Source of the DNA: Ignavibacterium sp037440165
Lineage (GTDB): Bacteria > Bacteroidota > Ignavibacteria > Ignavibacteriales > Ignavibacteriaceae
NCBI RefSeq assembly: GCF_037440165.1
Contig: NZ_JBBIUQ010000013.1
Coordinates: 26,433-90,432 of the forward strand
Length of the DNA stretch: 64,000 nt
Reading direction: 5' to 3'
A program made the position numbers and the translations under genes. Each line of letters starts with the position of its first letter. The stretch's first letter is position 1. Below are positions 9,005 to 16,102 of this stretch, in pieces. A model generated the notes under the pieces. That model searched no databases, was not told where the DNA came from, and saw nothing but the letters and a program-made list of their open reading frames with translations.

Positions 9005-10348
9005 ATGAATACTTCACGAATAACCTCCAAAGAAACACCAATCAATTCACAGATTGTAACTCAAAAAATTAATGACAGTAAACTTGAAGATCTAGGCAAT
9101 GCCACTATAAGAGAAATAAAGAAACTCGTTGATGAAATAGAAAAAGCAACTGGTGAAAAGTTTGTCAGAATGGAAATGGGAATTCCGGGTTTGCCTCCTG
9201 CAAAAGTTGGAGTTCAGGCAGAAATTGAAGCGCTGAAAAAAGGAGTTGCAGCTATTTATCCTGATATTTATGGGATTGCCAAGCTAAAAACAGAAGCTTC
9301 ACAGTTCATTAAATTATTTATGAATATTGATGTTAGTCCTGAAGGCTGTATTCCAACAGCTGGTTCGATGATGGGAAGTTTTGCATCTTTTATGACACTT
9401 AACAGATGCGATGATAAAAAAAATACAGTGCTTTTAATTAATCCCGGATTTCCAGTACATATGCAGCAGCTGAAAGTTCTTGGAATAAAATCAGAATCAT
9501 TTGATGTTTATAATTTTCGCGGAGAAAAACTTCGTGATAAACTTGAATCATATCTGAGTAAAGGAAATGTTTCTTCATTACTTTATTCTAACCCAAATAA
9601 TCCATCGTGGATTTGCTTTACTGAAAAAGAATTAAAAATAATTGGAGAATTGTGCAATAAATATGATGTTATTCCAATAGAAGACCTTGCATATTTTGCA
9701 ATGGATTTCAGAAAAGATTTATCCAAGCCCGGTCAAGCTCCTTATCAACCAACTGTAGCCAATTATACGAATCAATTTATTCTTACCATTTCAAGCTCAA
9801 AAGCATTTAGTTATGCTGGTCAGAGAATAGGATTGTTAATAATATCAGATGAATTGTTCAATCGTTCATATCCCAATCTAAAAAACTATTATGCTAAAGA
9901 TTTATTTGGTTATTCAATGATATTCGGAACACTCTATGCTTTAAGTGCCGGAATTACACACTCAGCACAGTATGCCTTGGCTGAAATTCTTCGTGCTGCA
10001 AATGATGGAGAATTTAATTTTGTTGAAGAAGTGAAAGAGTACGGTGAAAAGGCGAAAATCATGAAAAAACTATTTAGTCAATACGGATTTAATATTGTTT
10101 ATGATAAAGATGAAAATGAACCAATTGCTGATGGATTTTATTTTACGATTTCGTATCCGGGAATGAACGGAGGTGAATTACTAAAAGAACTACTTTATTA
10201 TGGGATCAGTGCTATAACACTACAAATTACAGGCAGTGAGAAAACAGAAGGGCTAAGAGCTTGCGTTTCATTAGTGCAAAGAGAGCAATTTGCAGATTTA
10301 GAATACAGATTAAAAAAATTTCAAGAAGATCATCCAATTAAATCTTAA
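9005..10348 (+). CDS. PLP-dependent aminotransferase, class I/II fold
   Basis: A 447-residue fold-type I aminotransferase. The pyridoxal-phosphate lysine is K266 in the motif SSSKAFSYAGQR. Upstream are the cofactor-binding NPNNPSW loop and the Asp-containing VIPIEDLAYFAMDF strand, both as expected for the aspartate-aminotransferase superfamily. An extra ~30 residues precede the core, within a variable N-terminal arm. The donor and acceptor are not predictable. It stands alone: divergent from the polysaccharide operon and convergent with the sodium-pump operon, ending in a gap with palindromic repeats. Confidence 0.85.
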   Translation: MNTSRITSKETPINSQIVTQKINDSKLEDLGNATIREIKKLVDEIEKATGEKFVRMEMGIPGLPPAKVGVQAEIEALKKGVAAIYPDIYGIAKLKTEASQFIKLFMNIDVSPEGCIPTAGSMMGSFASFMTLNRCDDKKNTVLLINPGFPVHMQQLKVLGIKSESFDVYNFRGEKLRDKLESYLSKGNVSSLLYSNPNNPSWICFTEKELKIIGELCNKYDVIPIEDLAYFAMDFRKDLSKPGQAPYQPTVANYTNQFILTISSSKAFSYAGQRIGLLIISDELFNRSYPNLKNYYAKDLFGYSMIFGTLYALSAGITHSAQYALAEILRAANDGEFNFVEEVKEYGEKAKIMKKLFSQYGFNIVYDKDENEPIADGFYFTISYPGMNGGELLKELLYYGISAITLQITGSEKTEGLRACVSLVQREQFADLEYRLKKFQEDHPIKS

Positions 10349-10349
10349 A

Positions 10350-10397
10350 TCAGACTTTAGTCTGATAAATAAAATCGCAGAGCAGACTTCAGTCTGC
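10350..10397. repeat. Two copies of a CAGACTTYAGTCTG palindrome
   Basis: The gap between convergent genes holds TCAGACTTTAGTCTGA (10350-10365) and GCAGACTTCAGTCTGC (10382-10397), each a 7-base stem with a two-base centre and the same core. A degraded third version (CAGTCTAATCTG) follows near 10411. They may be REP-like dispersed palindromes, or act as a two-way terminator; neither has a long U-tract. Confidence 0.7.
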
Positions 10398-10478
10398 CTT
10401 GATTATTCTTCAGTCTAATCTGATTATTTATATTTAACAAAGCCTCAAAAGCAATAGACATAATAAAAATCAACAGCT

Positions 10479-11642
10479 TTAACCCATAAAAAAGCTTAAC
10501 AATATACCAGCTGCGACAGCACTGCCAATCACGCCAGCAACATTCGGAGCCATAGCGTGCATAAGCAAATGATTTGTTTTGTCGTACTGCAAACCGATCA
10601 TCTGAGAAACTCTCGCACTATCAGGCACTGCTGAAACTCCAGCATTACCAATAAGCGGATTAATCTTATTTCCTTCCGGAAGGAAAAGATTCATAACTTT
10701 TACGAAAATTACTCCGCCGGCAGTAGCAATAATGAATGAAGCCGCACCAAGTGCAAATATTCCAATTGACTTTGGTGTAAGAAAAGTTGTTGCTTGTGTT
10801 GATGCACCAACAGTTAATCCAATTAGAATTGTAACTATATCAATCAAACTACCTTTTGCTGTGTCAGCAAGTCTTTTAGTTACTCCACTTTCTTTAAGAA
10901 GATTTCCGAAAAACAACATTCCAAGTAATGGCAAAGCACTCGGGGTTATAAAAGTTGTTAGAATTAATCCCACAATAGGGAAGAGGATCTTTTCAGTTTT
11001 TGAAACCGAACGCGGTGGTTTCATTCTGATTCTACGCTCTTTGTCATTTGTAAGCAATCTCATAATTGGTGGTTGAATGACTGGAACCAATGCCATATAT
11101 GAATAAGCTGAAATTGCAATTGCACCTAAAAGCTCAGGTGCTAATTTTGATGCAAGAAATATTGCTGTAGGACCATCAGCTCCACCAATTATTCCAATTG
11201 CTGCAGCTTGTTCTGGAATAAATCCAATCCATAGAGCAATCATATAAGCACCAAAAATTCCTACTTGTGCAGCTGCACCTAAGAGCATTAGTTTCGGATT
11301 TGAAAGCAGTGTCGAAAAATCTGTCATTGCTCCGATGCCAAGAAAAATTAAAGGTGGATATATTCCTTTAATCACACCAAAGTAAAGGTAATTCAGAACG
11401 CTTCCCGGCTCATAAACTCCTATTTGCAAATTTGCTGATTCAAGGAAAGGAATATTACCTAAAAGTATTCCGAAACCTATAGGCACTAGCAAGAGTGGTT
11501 CATATTCTTTTGTAATTGCAAGGTAGATAAATACTAATCCAACTGTAATCATTACCAAATGACCAACAGTCATATTAGCAAATGCAGTGTACTGGAAAAA
11601 TTGTTCAATACCGTGTGCTATAAATTCAAAAAATCTGCTCAT
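10479..11642 (-). CDS. Sodium-translocating decarboxylase, beta subunit
   Basis: A 387-residue polytopic inner-membrane protein of the OadB/GcdB/MmdB family. It couples decarboxylation of carboxybiotin to outward Na+ transport. The family's signature GIIGGADGPTAIFLASKLAP is present, with the Asp that binds sodium in characterised homologues, as is the conserved PLIGNAGVSAVPDSARV segment near the C terminus. At least eight hydrophobic segments are evident. It is the last gene of a five-gene leftward operon and starts 2 bases after the biotin carrier. With that carrier, the gamma subunit and the carboxyltransferase it forms a complete pump, most likely a methylmalonyl-CoA decarboxylase. Confidence 0.93.
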   Translation of the reverse strand: MSRFFEFIAHGIEQFFQYTAFANMTVGHLVMITVGLVFIYLAITKEYEPLLLVPIGFGILLGNIPFLESANLQIGVYEPGSVLNYLYFGVIKGIYPPLIFLGIGAMTDFSTLLSNPKLMLLGAAAQVGIFGAYMIALWIGFIPEQAAAIGIIGGADGPTAIFLASKLAPELLGAIAISAYSYMALVPVIQPPIMRLLTNDKERRIRMKPPRSVSKTEKILFPIVGLILTTFITPSALPLLGMLFFGNLLKESGVTKRLADTAKGSLIDIVTILIGLTVGASTQATTFLTPKSIGIFALGAASFIIATAGGVIFVKVMNLFLPEGNKINPLIGNAGVSAVPDSARVSQMIGLQYDKTNHLLMHAMAPNVAGVIGSAVAAGILLSFFMG

Positions 11643-11644
11643 TG

Positions 11645-12088
11645 CTAAGCTCCAATTTCAACTAAGACATCACCTTCAAGAACGCTATCACCTTTTTTCA
11701 CTTTTACTGATTTAACAATACCTTCTTTATCAGCATTAATATTATTTTCCATTTTCATCGCTTCAAGTAAAATTAATTTCTGTCCAACCTTAACCTGATC
11801 ACCTTCTTTTATATAAACATCCAATATTACTCCGGGTAATGGCGACTTTACAAATCCAGTACCTTTCGGTGCAGAAGGCGCACTAGTTTTCAATTGTGAA
11901 GGAGTTGTTTCAGTCGAAGGTACTGCAACAGTTCTAACTAACTTAGGAGTTTTAGTCGATGTAATTTTTTTATCAACTTCAACTTTATAAACTGTACCAT
12001 TTACATCAACTTCAGCAATATTGTCTTCAACATTCAGAATGTTTACATCATATTGATTTCCCTGAATTGTGAATTTAAAATTTTTCAT
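11645..12088 (-). CDS. Biotin carrier subunit of the decarboxylase
   Basis: A 147-residue biotin/lipoyl-attachment protein. The C-terminal domain has the biotinylation motif LLEAMKMEN, in which the lysine carries biotin, flanked by GFVKSPLPGVI and VLVEIGA. The N-terminal ~60 residues form a separate small beta-rich domain common in acyl-CoA carboxylase and decarboxylase carriers, joined by a Thr/Pro/Ser-rich linker (VPSTETTPSQLKTSAPSAP). The swinging arm carries CO2 from the carboxyltransferase to the membrane beta subunit. The adjacent genes encode exactly these partners, which makes pump membership more likely than a cytosolic carboxylase. Confidence 0.93.
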   Translation of the reverse strand: MKNFKFTIQGNQYDVNILNVEDNIAEVDVNGTVYKVEVDKKITSTKTPKLVRTVAVPSTETTPSQLKTSAPSAPKGTGFVKSPLPGVILDVYIKEGDQVKVGQKLILLEAMKMENNINADKEGIVKSVKVKKGDSVLEGDVLVEIGA

Positions 12089-12100
12089 TTTTTAATCTCT

Positions 12101-12517
12101 CTATCTTGGATACTGTCTTAAACTATAAATTTTAGAACTCCAGGGTGAATAAGCTCTGGAAACTCTGTTTATTGTAAGCACTGTATTTTCCTGATCATGC
12201 AATTCATTGTAATAAAGATAAATTGCTGCTGCGATTGCTGCATTAACTTCACCGCTTATTTCAATTGCAGATTTGTCATCAATAATCTTACCTTCTTTTC
12301 GTAATATCCTTTGAATGTTACCAGTAAGAATTTTTGTGAGATTGTAAAAAACTATATAGAGAAGCAGCAGAGCAATAAATACTATTACATATCCGATTAC
12401 TGTCATTCCAATTCCATAAGGATCAATTTTCATAAACAATTCAGAATTGCGATGGACTTTAACAATTGCTGTATCAGTGACTGATTGTGTTACCTGTAAT
12501 ATGACTGTTAAAAACAT
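12101..12517 (-). CDS. OadG-family gamma subunit of the decarboxylase
   Basis: A 138-residue small membrane protein. One strong helix (IGMTVIGYVIVFIALLLLYIVFY) is followed by a charged segment, then a region resembling the OadG/MmdC C-terminal part (VNAAIAAAIYLYY, then TVLTINRVSR, then SPWSSKIYSLRQYPR). In characterised pumps the gamma or delta subunit holds the carboxyltransferase and membrane subunits together. Sequence identity in this family is weak; the call rests on length, single-helix topology, the Ala-rich and PWSxxxR-like tail, and position between the carboxyltransferase and biotin carrier genes. Confidence 0.8.
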   Translation of the reverse strand: MFLTVILQVTQSVTDTAIVKVHRNSELFMKIDPYGIGMTVIGYVIVFIALLLLYIVFYNLTKILTGNIQRILRKEGKIIDDKSAIEISGEVNAAIAAAIYLYYNELHDQENTVLTINRVSRAYSPWSSKIYSLRQYPR

Positions 12518-12534
12518 TCTTCGTCTCCTTACTG

Positions 12535-14103
12535 TTATAATGGAAGATTTGAATGTTTTTTCGGAGGATTAGTATCTTTTTTAGTTCTTAAAGATTCTAA
12601 AGCCCTTATAATTCTGAATCTGGAATTTCTTGGTTCAATCACATCATCGAGGTATCCATATTTTGCAGCGACATAAGGAGTAGCGAATTTTCTTTTATAC
12701 TCTTCTTCCTTTTGCTGAAGCAATTTCATTCTTTCTTCTAAGTCCTGAATATCTTTATACTCTTTACTATAAAGAATTTCGATAGCTCCTTTTGGTCCCA
12801 TAACTGCAATCTCAGCACCAGGCCATGCATAATTGATATCGCCTCGTAAATGTTTTGAACTCATCACATCATAAGCACCGCCGTAAGCTTTTCTAAGAAT
12901 CACAGTTACTTTTGGAACAGTTGCTTCTCCGTATGCGTAAAGTAGTTTAGCTCCGTGAATAATTATTCCACCATATTCTTGTGCTGTACCTGGCAAGAAT
13001 CCGGGTACATCGACGAAAGTAACAATTGGAATATTGAATGCATCACAAAATCTAACAAACCTTGCAGCTTTTCGGGAAGAATTTATGTCAAGTACACCTG
13101 CTAAATAATTTGGTTGATTAGCCACAATGCCGACAGGCATTCCGTTAAACCTTGCAAATCCAATTACAATATTTGGTGCATAATGTCTTTGAACTTCAAC
13201 GAATTCATTGTAATCAACAACAGCGTGAATAATGTCTTTCACATCATAAGGTTTGCTAGGGTTTTCAGGGATAATTTCATTCAAAGCATCTTCTAATCTA
13301 TCTATAGGATCATCACATGGAATAATTGGTGGATCTTCAAGATTGTTTTGCGGCAAAAAACTCAAAAGTTTTCGTATCAGTGCGATTCCTTCCTGCTCAT
13401 CCTCAGCAACGAAATGAGTTACTCCTGATTTCGTACCGTGAACCATCGCTCCACCGAGTTCATCTTCTGTTACTGTTTCACCTGTGACTGTCTTTACTAC
13501 TTTTGGTCCGGTTACAAACATATAGCTAGTGTTCTTCGACATGATTATAAAATCAGTTAAAGCAGGCGAGTAAACTGCACCACCGGCACAAGGTCCGAAT
13601 ATTGCACTTATCTGAGGCACTACTCCTGAAGCTAAAATATTTCGCTGAAATATTTCTGCATAACCTCCAAGACTTTTCACTCCTTCCTGAATTCTTGCAC
13701 CACCGCTATCGTTAATTCCTATTATAGGTGCCCCAACTTTCATTGCTTTATCCATAATCTTACAGATTTTCTGTGCATACATCTCAGAGAGTGAACCACC
13801 GAATACAGTAAAGTCCTGAGAAAAGACATATACTAATCTTCCGTCGATTGTCCCGTAACCTGTAACAACTCCATCCGATAAGTAAGTCTCTTCAGCTAAA
13901 CCAAAATCTATACAGCGATGAGAAACGAACATATCAAATTCTTCGAAGCTTCCTTCATCAAGGAGCAATTCAATTCTTTCACGCGCAGTTAATTTTCCTT
14001 TTTTATGTTGTGCTTCAATTCTTTTGGGACCACCGCCCATTCTGGCTTTTTCTCTCAGATCAAGTAACTCTTTTATTTTATCCTGTGCTGCCATTGTATT
14101 CAC
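12535..14103 (-). CDS. mmdA: Methylmalonyl-CoA decarboxylase alpha / carboxyltransferase subunit
   Basis: A 522-residue acyl-CoA carboxyltransferase of the crotonase superfamily, moving the carboxyl group between methylmalonyl-CoA and biotin. Seen are GGSLSEMYAQKI, NDSGGARIQEGVKSLGGYAE, the oxyanion-hole segment FGPCAGGAVYSPALTDFI, and in the second half FCDAFNIPIVTFVDVPGFLPG and AYGGAYDVMSSKHLRGD. Propionyl-CoA carboxylase beta subunits share all of these. The neighbouring OadG- and OadB-type membrane subunits, and the epimerase just upstream, favour the sodium-pump decarboxylase. No biotin carboxylase subunit is encoded nearby, which also argues against a carboxylase. Confidence 0.92.
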   Translation of the reverse strand: MNTMAAQDKIKELLDLREKARMGGGPKRIEAQHKKGKLTARERIELLLDEGSFEEFDMFVSHRCIDFGLAEETYLSDGVVTGYGTIDGRLVYVFSQDFTVFGGSLSEMYAQKICKIMDKAMKVGAPIIGINDSGGARIQEGVKSLGGYAEIFQRNILASGVVPQISAIFGPCAGGAVYSPALTDFIIMSKNTSYMFVTGPKVVKTVTGETVTEDELGGAMVHGTKSGVTHFVAEDEQEGIALIRKLLSFLPQNNLEDPPIIPCDDPIDRLEDALNEIIPENPSKPYDVKDIIHAVVDYNEFVEVQRHYAPNIVIGFARFNGMPVGIVANQPNYLAGVLDINSSRKAARFVRFCDAFNIPIVTFVDVPGFLPGTAQEYGGIIIHGAKLLYAYGEATVPKVTVILRKAYGGAYDVMSSKHLRGDINYAWPGAEIAVMGPKGAIEILYSKEYKDIQDLEERMKLLQQKEEEYKRKFATPYVAAKYGYLDDVIEPRNSRFRIIRALESLRTKKDTNPPKKHSNLPL

Positions 14104-14137
14104 TTTAATTTTTTATTGATAGCTGCTAAAAAATTTT

Positions 14138-14551
14138 TTAATCAGCAACTGGTTTTTCACAAAATTCAGTTAAAACACCAAAAGTAGATTTTGGGTGCAG
14201 GAAAGCAATATTTAATCCCTCAGCTCCTTTGCGAGGATGTTCATCTACCAATCTGACACCTTTTGACTTTACATCATTAAGTTTTTCCTGCAATCCACTA
14301 ACAGCAAAAGCAATGTGATGAATGCCTTCACCTTTATTTTCGATGAATCTGCCAATTGGACCATCAGGTGAAGTAGATTCAAGCAATTCAATTTTTGTTT
14401 GACCAACCATGAAAAAAGCAGTTTTAACTTTTTGGTCTGGAACTTCTTCCACAGCGTAACATTTTAATCCTAGTACTTCTTCGTAAAACTTAATTACTTC
14501 GTGAAGATTTTTAACTGCGATTCCAATGTGTTCGATATGTGTGATGCTCAT
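14138..14551 (-). CDS. mce: Methylmalonyl-CoA epimerase
   Basis: A 137-residue vicinal-oxygen-chelate (glyoxalase-fold) enzyme interconverting (R)- and (S)-methylmalonyl-CoA. The metal-ligand pattern is visible as IEHIGIAVKNL at the N terminus, KIELLEST in the middle, IHHIAFAV, and a terminal LTEFCEK segment. Length matches the family. It is the first gene of the operon whose next gene is the methylmalonyl-CoA decarboxylase alpha subunit (34 bases away). Together they would link the succinate side of the pathway to propionyl-CoA with energy conserved as a sodium gradient. A possible TAnnTTTG-type box (reverse strand, 14668-14675) lies about 117 bases upstream. Confidence 0.93.
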   Translation of the reverse strand: MSITHIEHIGIAVKNLHEVIKFYEEVLGLKCYAVEEVPDQKVKTAFFMVGQTKIELLESTSPDGPIGRFIENKGEGIHHIAFAVSGLQEKLNDVKSKGVRLVDEHPRKGAEGLNIAFLHPKSTFGVLTEFCEKPVAD

Positions 14552-14768
14552 CTTTTCACCATTTGATTATTAAGTAAATGATAGTAAAAAATTTTTGTGT
14601 CGCCTAATTTTGACAAACAAAGTGCCACGAGTCTATAATAATTTTATTGCAATGAATACATTCAACACAAACATAGTTGATAAAGATTTGTTCTAAGTCA
14701 CTTTATTATTCCAATCTCTGAGAAAAAATTTTTTAATAATAAGATTATTATTGAATTATCAAATAATT

Positions 14769-15515
14769 CTATTCAATGACGAAATCGAAGTATGTTTCTG
14801 GAAATGGTTCGTTAATAAGTGTGTAATGCCACCATTCCTCCGCCAGATTTTTAAAGCCGTATTTCTGCATAAGAGAAAATAATAGCATTCTGTTAGCCTT
14901 TTGTTGAGGAGTTATAACTTCATTAAAAGTATGGGAAAGTGGATGAAAACAATCAAAACCTGTTCCCATATCCAAACTGTAATCATCAAATCTTTCATTT
15001 AATGGCTTGTAACATTCACATTGTTTGTTAATATCAAATTCTACTTTAGGTTTTGAATTGATTGGTACTACAGTTAAATCAACTGTACTTCCTCTGCTGT
15101 GTCCGGATTTTTCTGCAATGTAACCATCAACAAACAATCGGCTTTTATCAATCGTAGGATAAAATTCTTTTTTGGTAATTGTGTCCGATAAATCTTTTGC
15201 CCAATTAACAAAATCATCCACAGCTCTTTGTGGACGATATGCGTCATAAATTTTAAGTGAAAGTCCGAATTTTTTTAATTCATCTTGTACTTTTGAGAGT
15301 GAATCTGCTGCAGCTTTTGTTATGTAACATTTCTCGGCTTTATATCCGTTAACTGGTCTTCCTAGAAAGTTATGGTTTGAGAAATATCTTAAATCAATAA
15401 TTATGTCTGGAATTATGCTTCTTATGTCCACAAAACCATCAGGAATCTGACTGAATATATTTCGTGAAAGAAAAAGTATTATTAATAGGATTAAAACTCT
15501 GAAGTTTGATCTCAT
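14769..15515 (-). CDS. VanX-type D-alanyl-D-alanine dipeptidase, M15 family
   Basis: A 248-residue exported zinc dipeptidase that would hydrolyse D-Ala-D-Ala. An N-terminal hydrophobic segment (VLILLIILFLSRNIF) indicates a signal peptide or anchor. Zinc and catalytic motifs are seen as SGHSRGSTVDLTVV (His and Asp ligands) and EEWWHYT (catalytic Glu and third ligand His), with the substrate-binding Arg in YDAYRPQRAV. There are no vanH or vanA neighbours, so a role in peptidoglycan turnover or nutrition is more likely than glycopeptide resistance. It stands alone on the minus strand. Confidence 0.9.
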   Translation of the reverse strand: MRSNFRVLILLIILFLSRNIFSQIPDGFVDIRSIIPDIIIDLRYFSNHNFLGRPVNGYKAEKCYITKAAADSLSKVQDELKKFGLSLKIYDAYRPQRAVDDFVNWAKDLSDTITKKEFYPTIDKSRLFVDGYIAEKSGHSRGSTVDLTVVPINSKPKVEFDINKQCECYKPLNERFDDYSLDMGTGFDCFHPLSHTFNEVITPQQKANRMLLFSLMQKYGFKNLAEEWWHYTLINEPFPETYFDFVIE

Positions 15516-15544
15516 ACAACATAAATAGTTAATTATTGTATGAA

Positions 15545-15552
15545 CAAATTTA
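15545..15552 (-). promoter_or_regulatory. Possible -7 box for the dipeptidase gene
   Basis: On the reverse strand this reads TAAATTTG, matching the Bacteroidota TAnnTTTG consensus, 30 bases before the dipeptidase start. I see no TTG at the expected distance upstream, so this is a weak call. Confidence 0.35.
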
Positions 15553-15616
15553 AGGAAAAAATGATCATTCGCTTTTCAGACAGAGAAAATGATAAGGATA
15601 TTAGTAACTGCATTTC

Positions 15617-15647
15617 TTGTTAAAAATTAAGTCTTTAAGTATATTTG
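15617..15647 (+). promoter_or_regulatory. Bacteroidota-type promoter for the tRNA genes
   Basis: TTG (15617-15619), 20 bases, then TATATTTG (15640-15647). This fits the TTTG/TAnnTTTG pattern used by the primary sigma factor of Bacteroidota. Transcription would begin a few bases downstream, about 15-20 bases before the tRNA-Leu gene. The same spacing occurs upstream of glgA and of the subtilase gene in this window. Confidence 0.6.
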
Positions 15648-15671
15648 TTCGTCAAAATAAAAGTTACTTTT

Positions 15672-15757
15672 GCCGGGGTGGCGGAAGTGGTAGACGCACA
15701 GGACTTAAAATCCTGTGGCCCTTTAGGGCCGTGCCGGTTCGAGTCCGGCCCTCGGTA
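15672..15757 (+). tRNA. tRNA-Leu (TAA anticodon)
   Basis: An 86-base class II tRNA. The acceptor stem GCCGGGG pairs with CCTCGGT (two G-T wobbles). The anticodon stem CAGGA/TCCTG encloses loop CTTAAAA with anticodon TAA (15706-15708). The long variable arm GGCCC-TTTA-GGGCC is typical of leucine tRNAs. The T arm is GCCGG-TTCGAGT-CCGGC. No CCA is encoded. It is followed 62 bases later by tRNA-Val. Confidence 0.97.
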
Positions 15758-15819
15758 CTTCAAACAAATGTACAATTAACTTTTTAATTGTACATTTTTA
15801 TTTATTAAATGATCTTTCA

Positions 15820-15893
15820 GGGCTCTTAGCTCAGTTGGTTAGAGCGTCTGCTTGACGTGCAGAAGGTCAAAGGTTCGAATCCTTTAGAGCCCA
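15820..15893 (+). tRNA. tRNA-Val (GAC anticodon)
   Basis: A 74-base tRNA. The acceptor stem GGGCTCT pairs perfectly with AGAGCCC, and the D arm is GCTC-AGTTGGTTA-GAGC. The anticodon stem TCTGC/GCAGA encloses TTGACGT with anticodon GAC, and the T arm is AAAGG-TTCGAAT-CCTTT. No CCA is encoded. A degenerate second copy follows 20 bases downstream. Confidence 0.97.
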
Positions 15894-15913
15894 CAAGTTA
15901 ACTTTGAAATTTT

Positions 15914-16018
15914 GGGTTCTTAGCTCATCCGCTGGTTAGCAGAGATTAGAGTTTCTGCTTGATGTGCAGAAGGTCAAAGGTTCTGCAAAGCATCCTTCGG
16001 AGAATCCTTTAGAGCCCA
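15914..16018 (+). pseudogene. Broken tRNA-Val copy with insertions in the D and T loops
   Basis: This copy matches the preceding tRNA-Val over both acceptor strands (GGGTTCT/AGAGCCC, one G-T wobble), the D-stem start, the whole anticodon arm and the T stem, but it is about 31 bases longer. One insertion in the D loop includes TCCGCTGGTTAGCAGA, which folds as a six-base stem with one mismatch and a GGTT loop. An 18-base insertion in the T loop contains TGCAAAGCA and TCCTTCGGA mini-hairpins. The anticodon has changed from GAC to GAT, nominally Ile. It is unlikely to work as a standard tRNA; processing or insertion-tolerant folding cannot be excluded. Confidence 0.75.
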
Positions 16019-16063
16019 CAAAAATTAATTGATTGATTAAATTTTATTGTTCGATAACTTTAA

Positions 16064-16086
16064 TCCCGCATTAGCGGGAAAATTTT
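16064..16086 (+). terminator. Hairpin and T-rich tail after the tRNA cluster
   Basis: TCCCGC-ATTA-GCGGGA (16064-16079) followed by AAATTTTTA. It could end the tRNA transcript, but it lies only 24 bases before thrS, so it may also be a dispersed palindrome. Its shape resembles the hairpin inserted in the tRNA copy just upstream. Confidence 0.5.
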
Positions 16087-16102
16087 TATTAAAATTTATC
16101 TT

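Noticed and set aside
10732..11076. 114-codon + strand frame inside the sodium-pump beta subunit gene
   Set aside because: It is opposite to conserved membrane-protein coding sequence and lacks a ribosome site.
14769..15515. Vancomycin resistance cluster because of a VanX-like gene
   Set aside because: There is no VanH, VanA or VanRS neighbour; isolated VanX-like dipeptidases are common in peptide or wall metabolism.
15914..16018. Functional tRNA-Ile (GAT)
   Set aside because: The anticodon reads GAT, but the D and T loops are interrupted, and the body is a copy of the adjacent tRNA-Val, so isoleucine identity is doubtful.
16020..16102. T-box or other riboswitch leader for thrS
   Set aside because: The leader is only ~80 bases, with one short palindrome and no T-box sequence; T-boxes are also not expected in this phylum.
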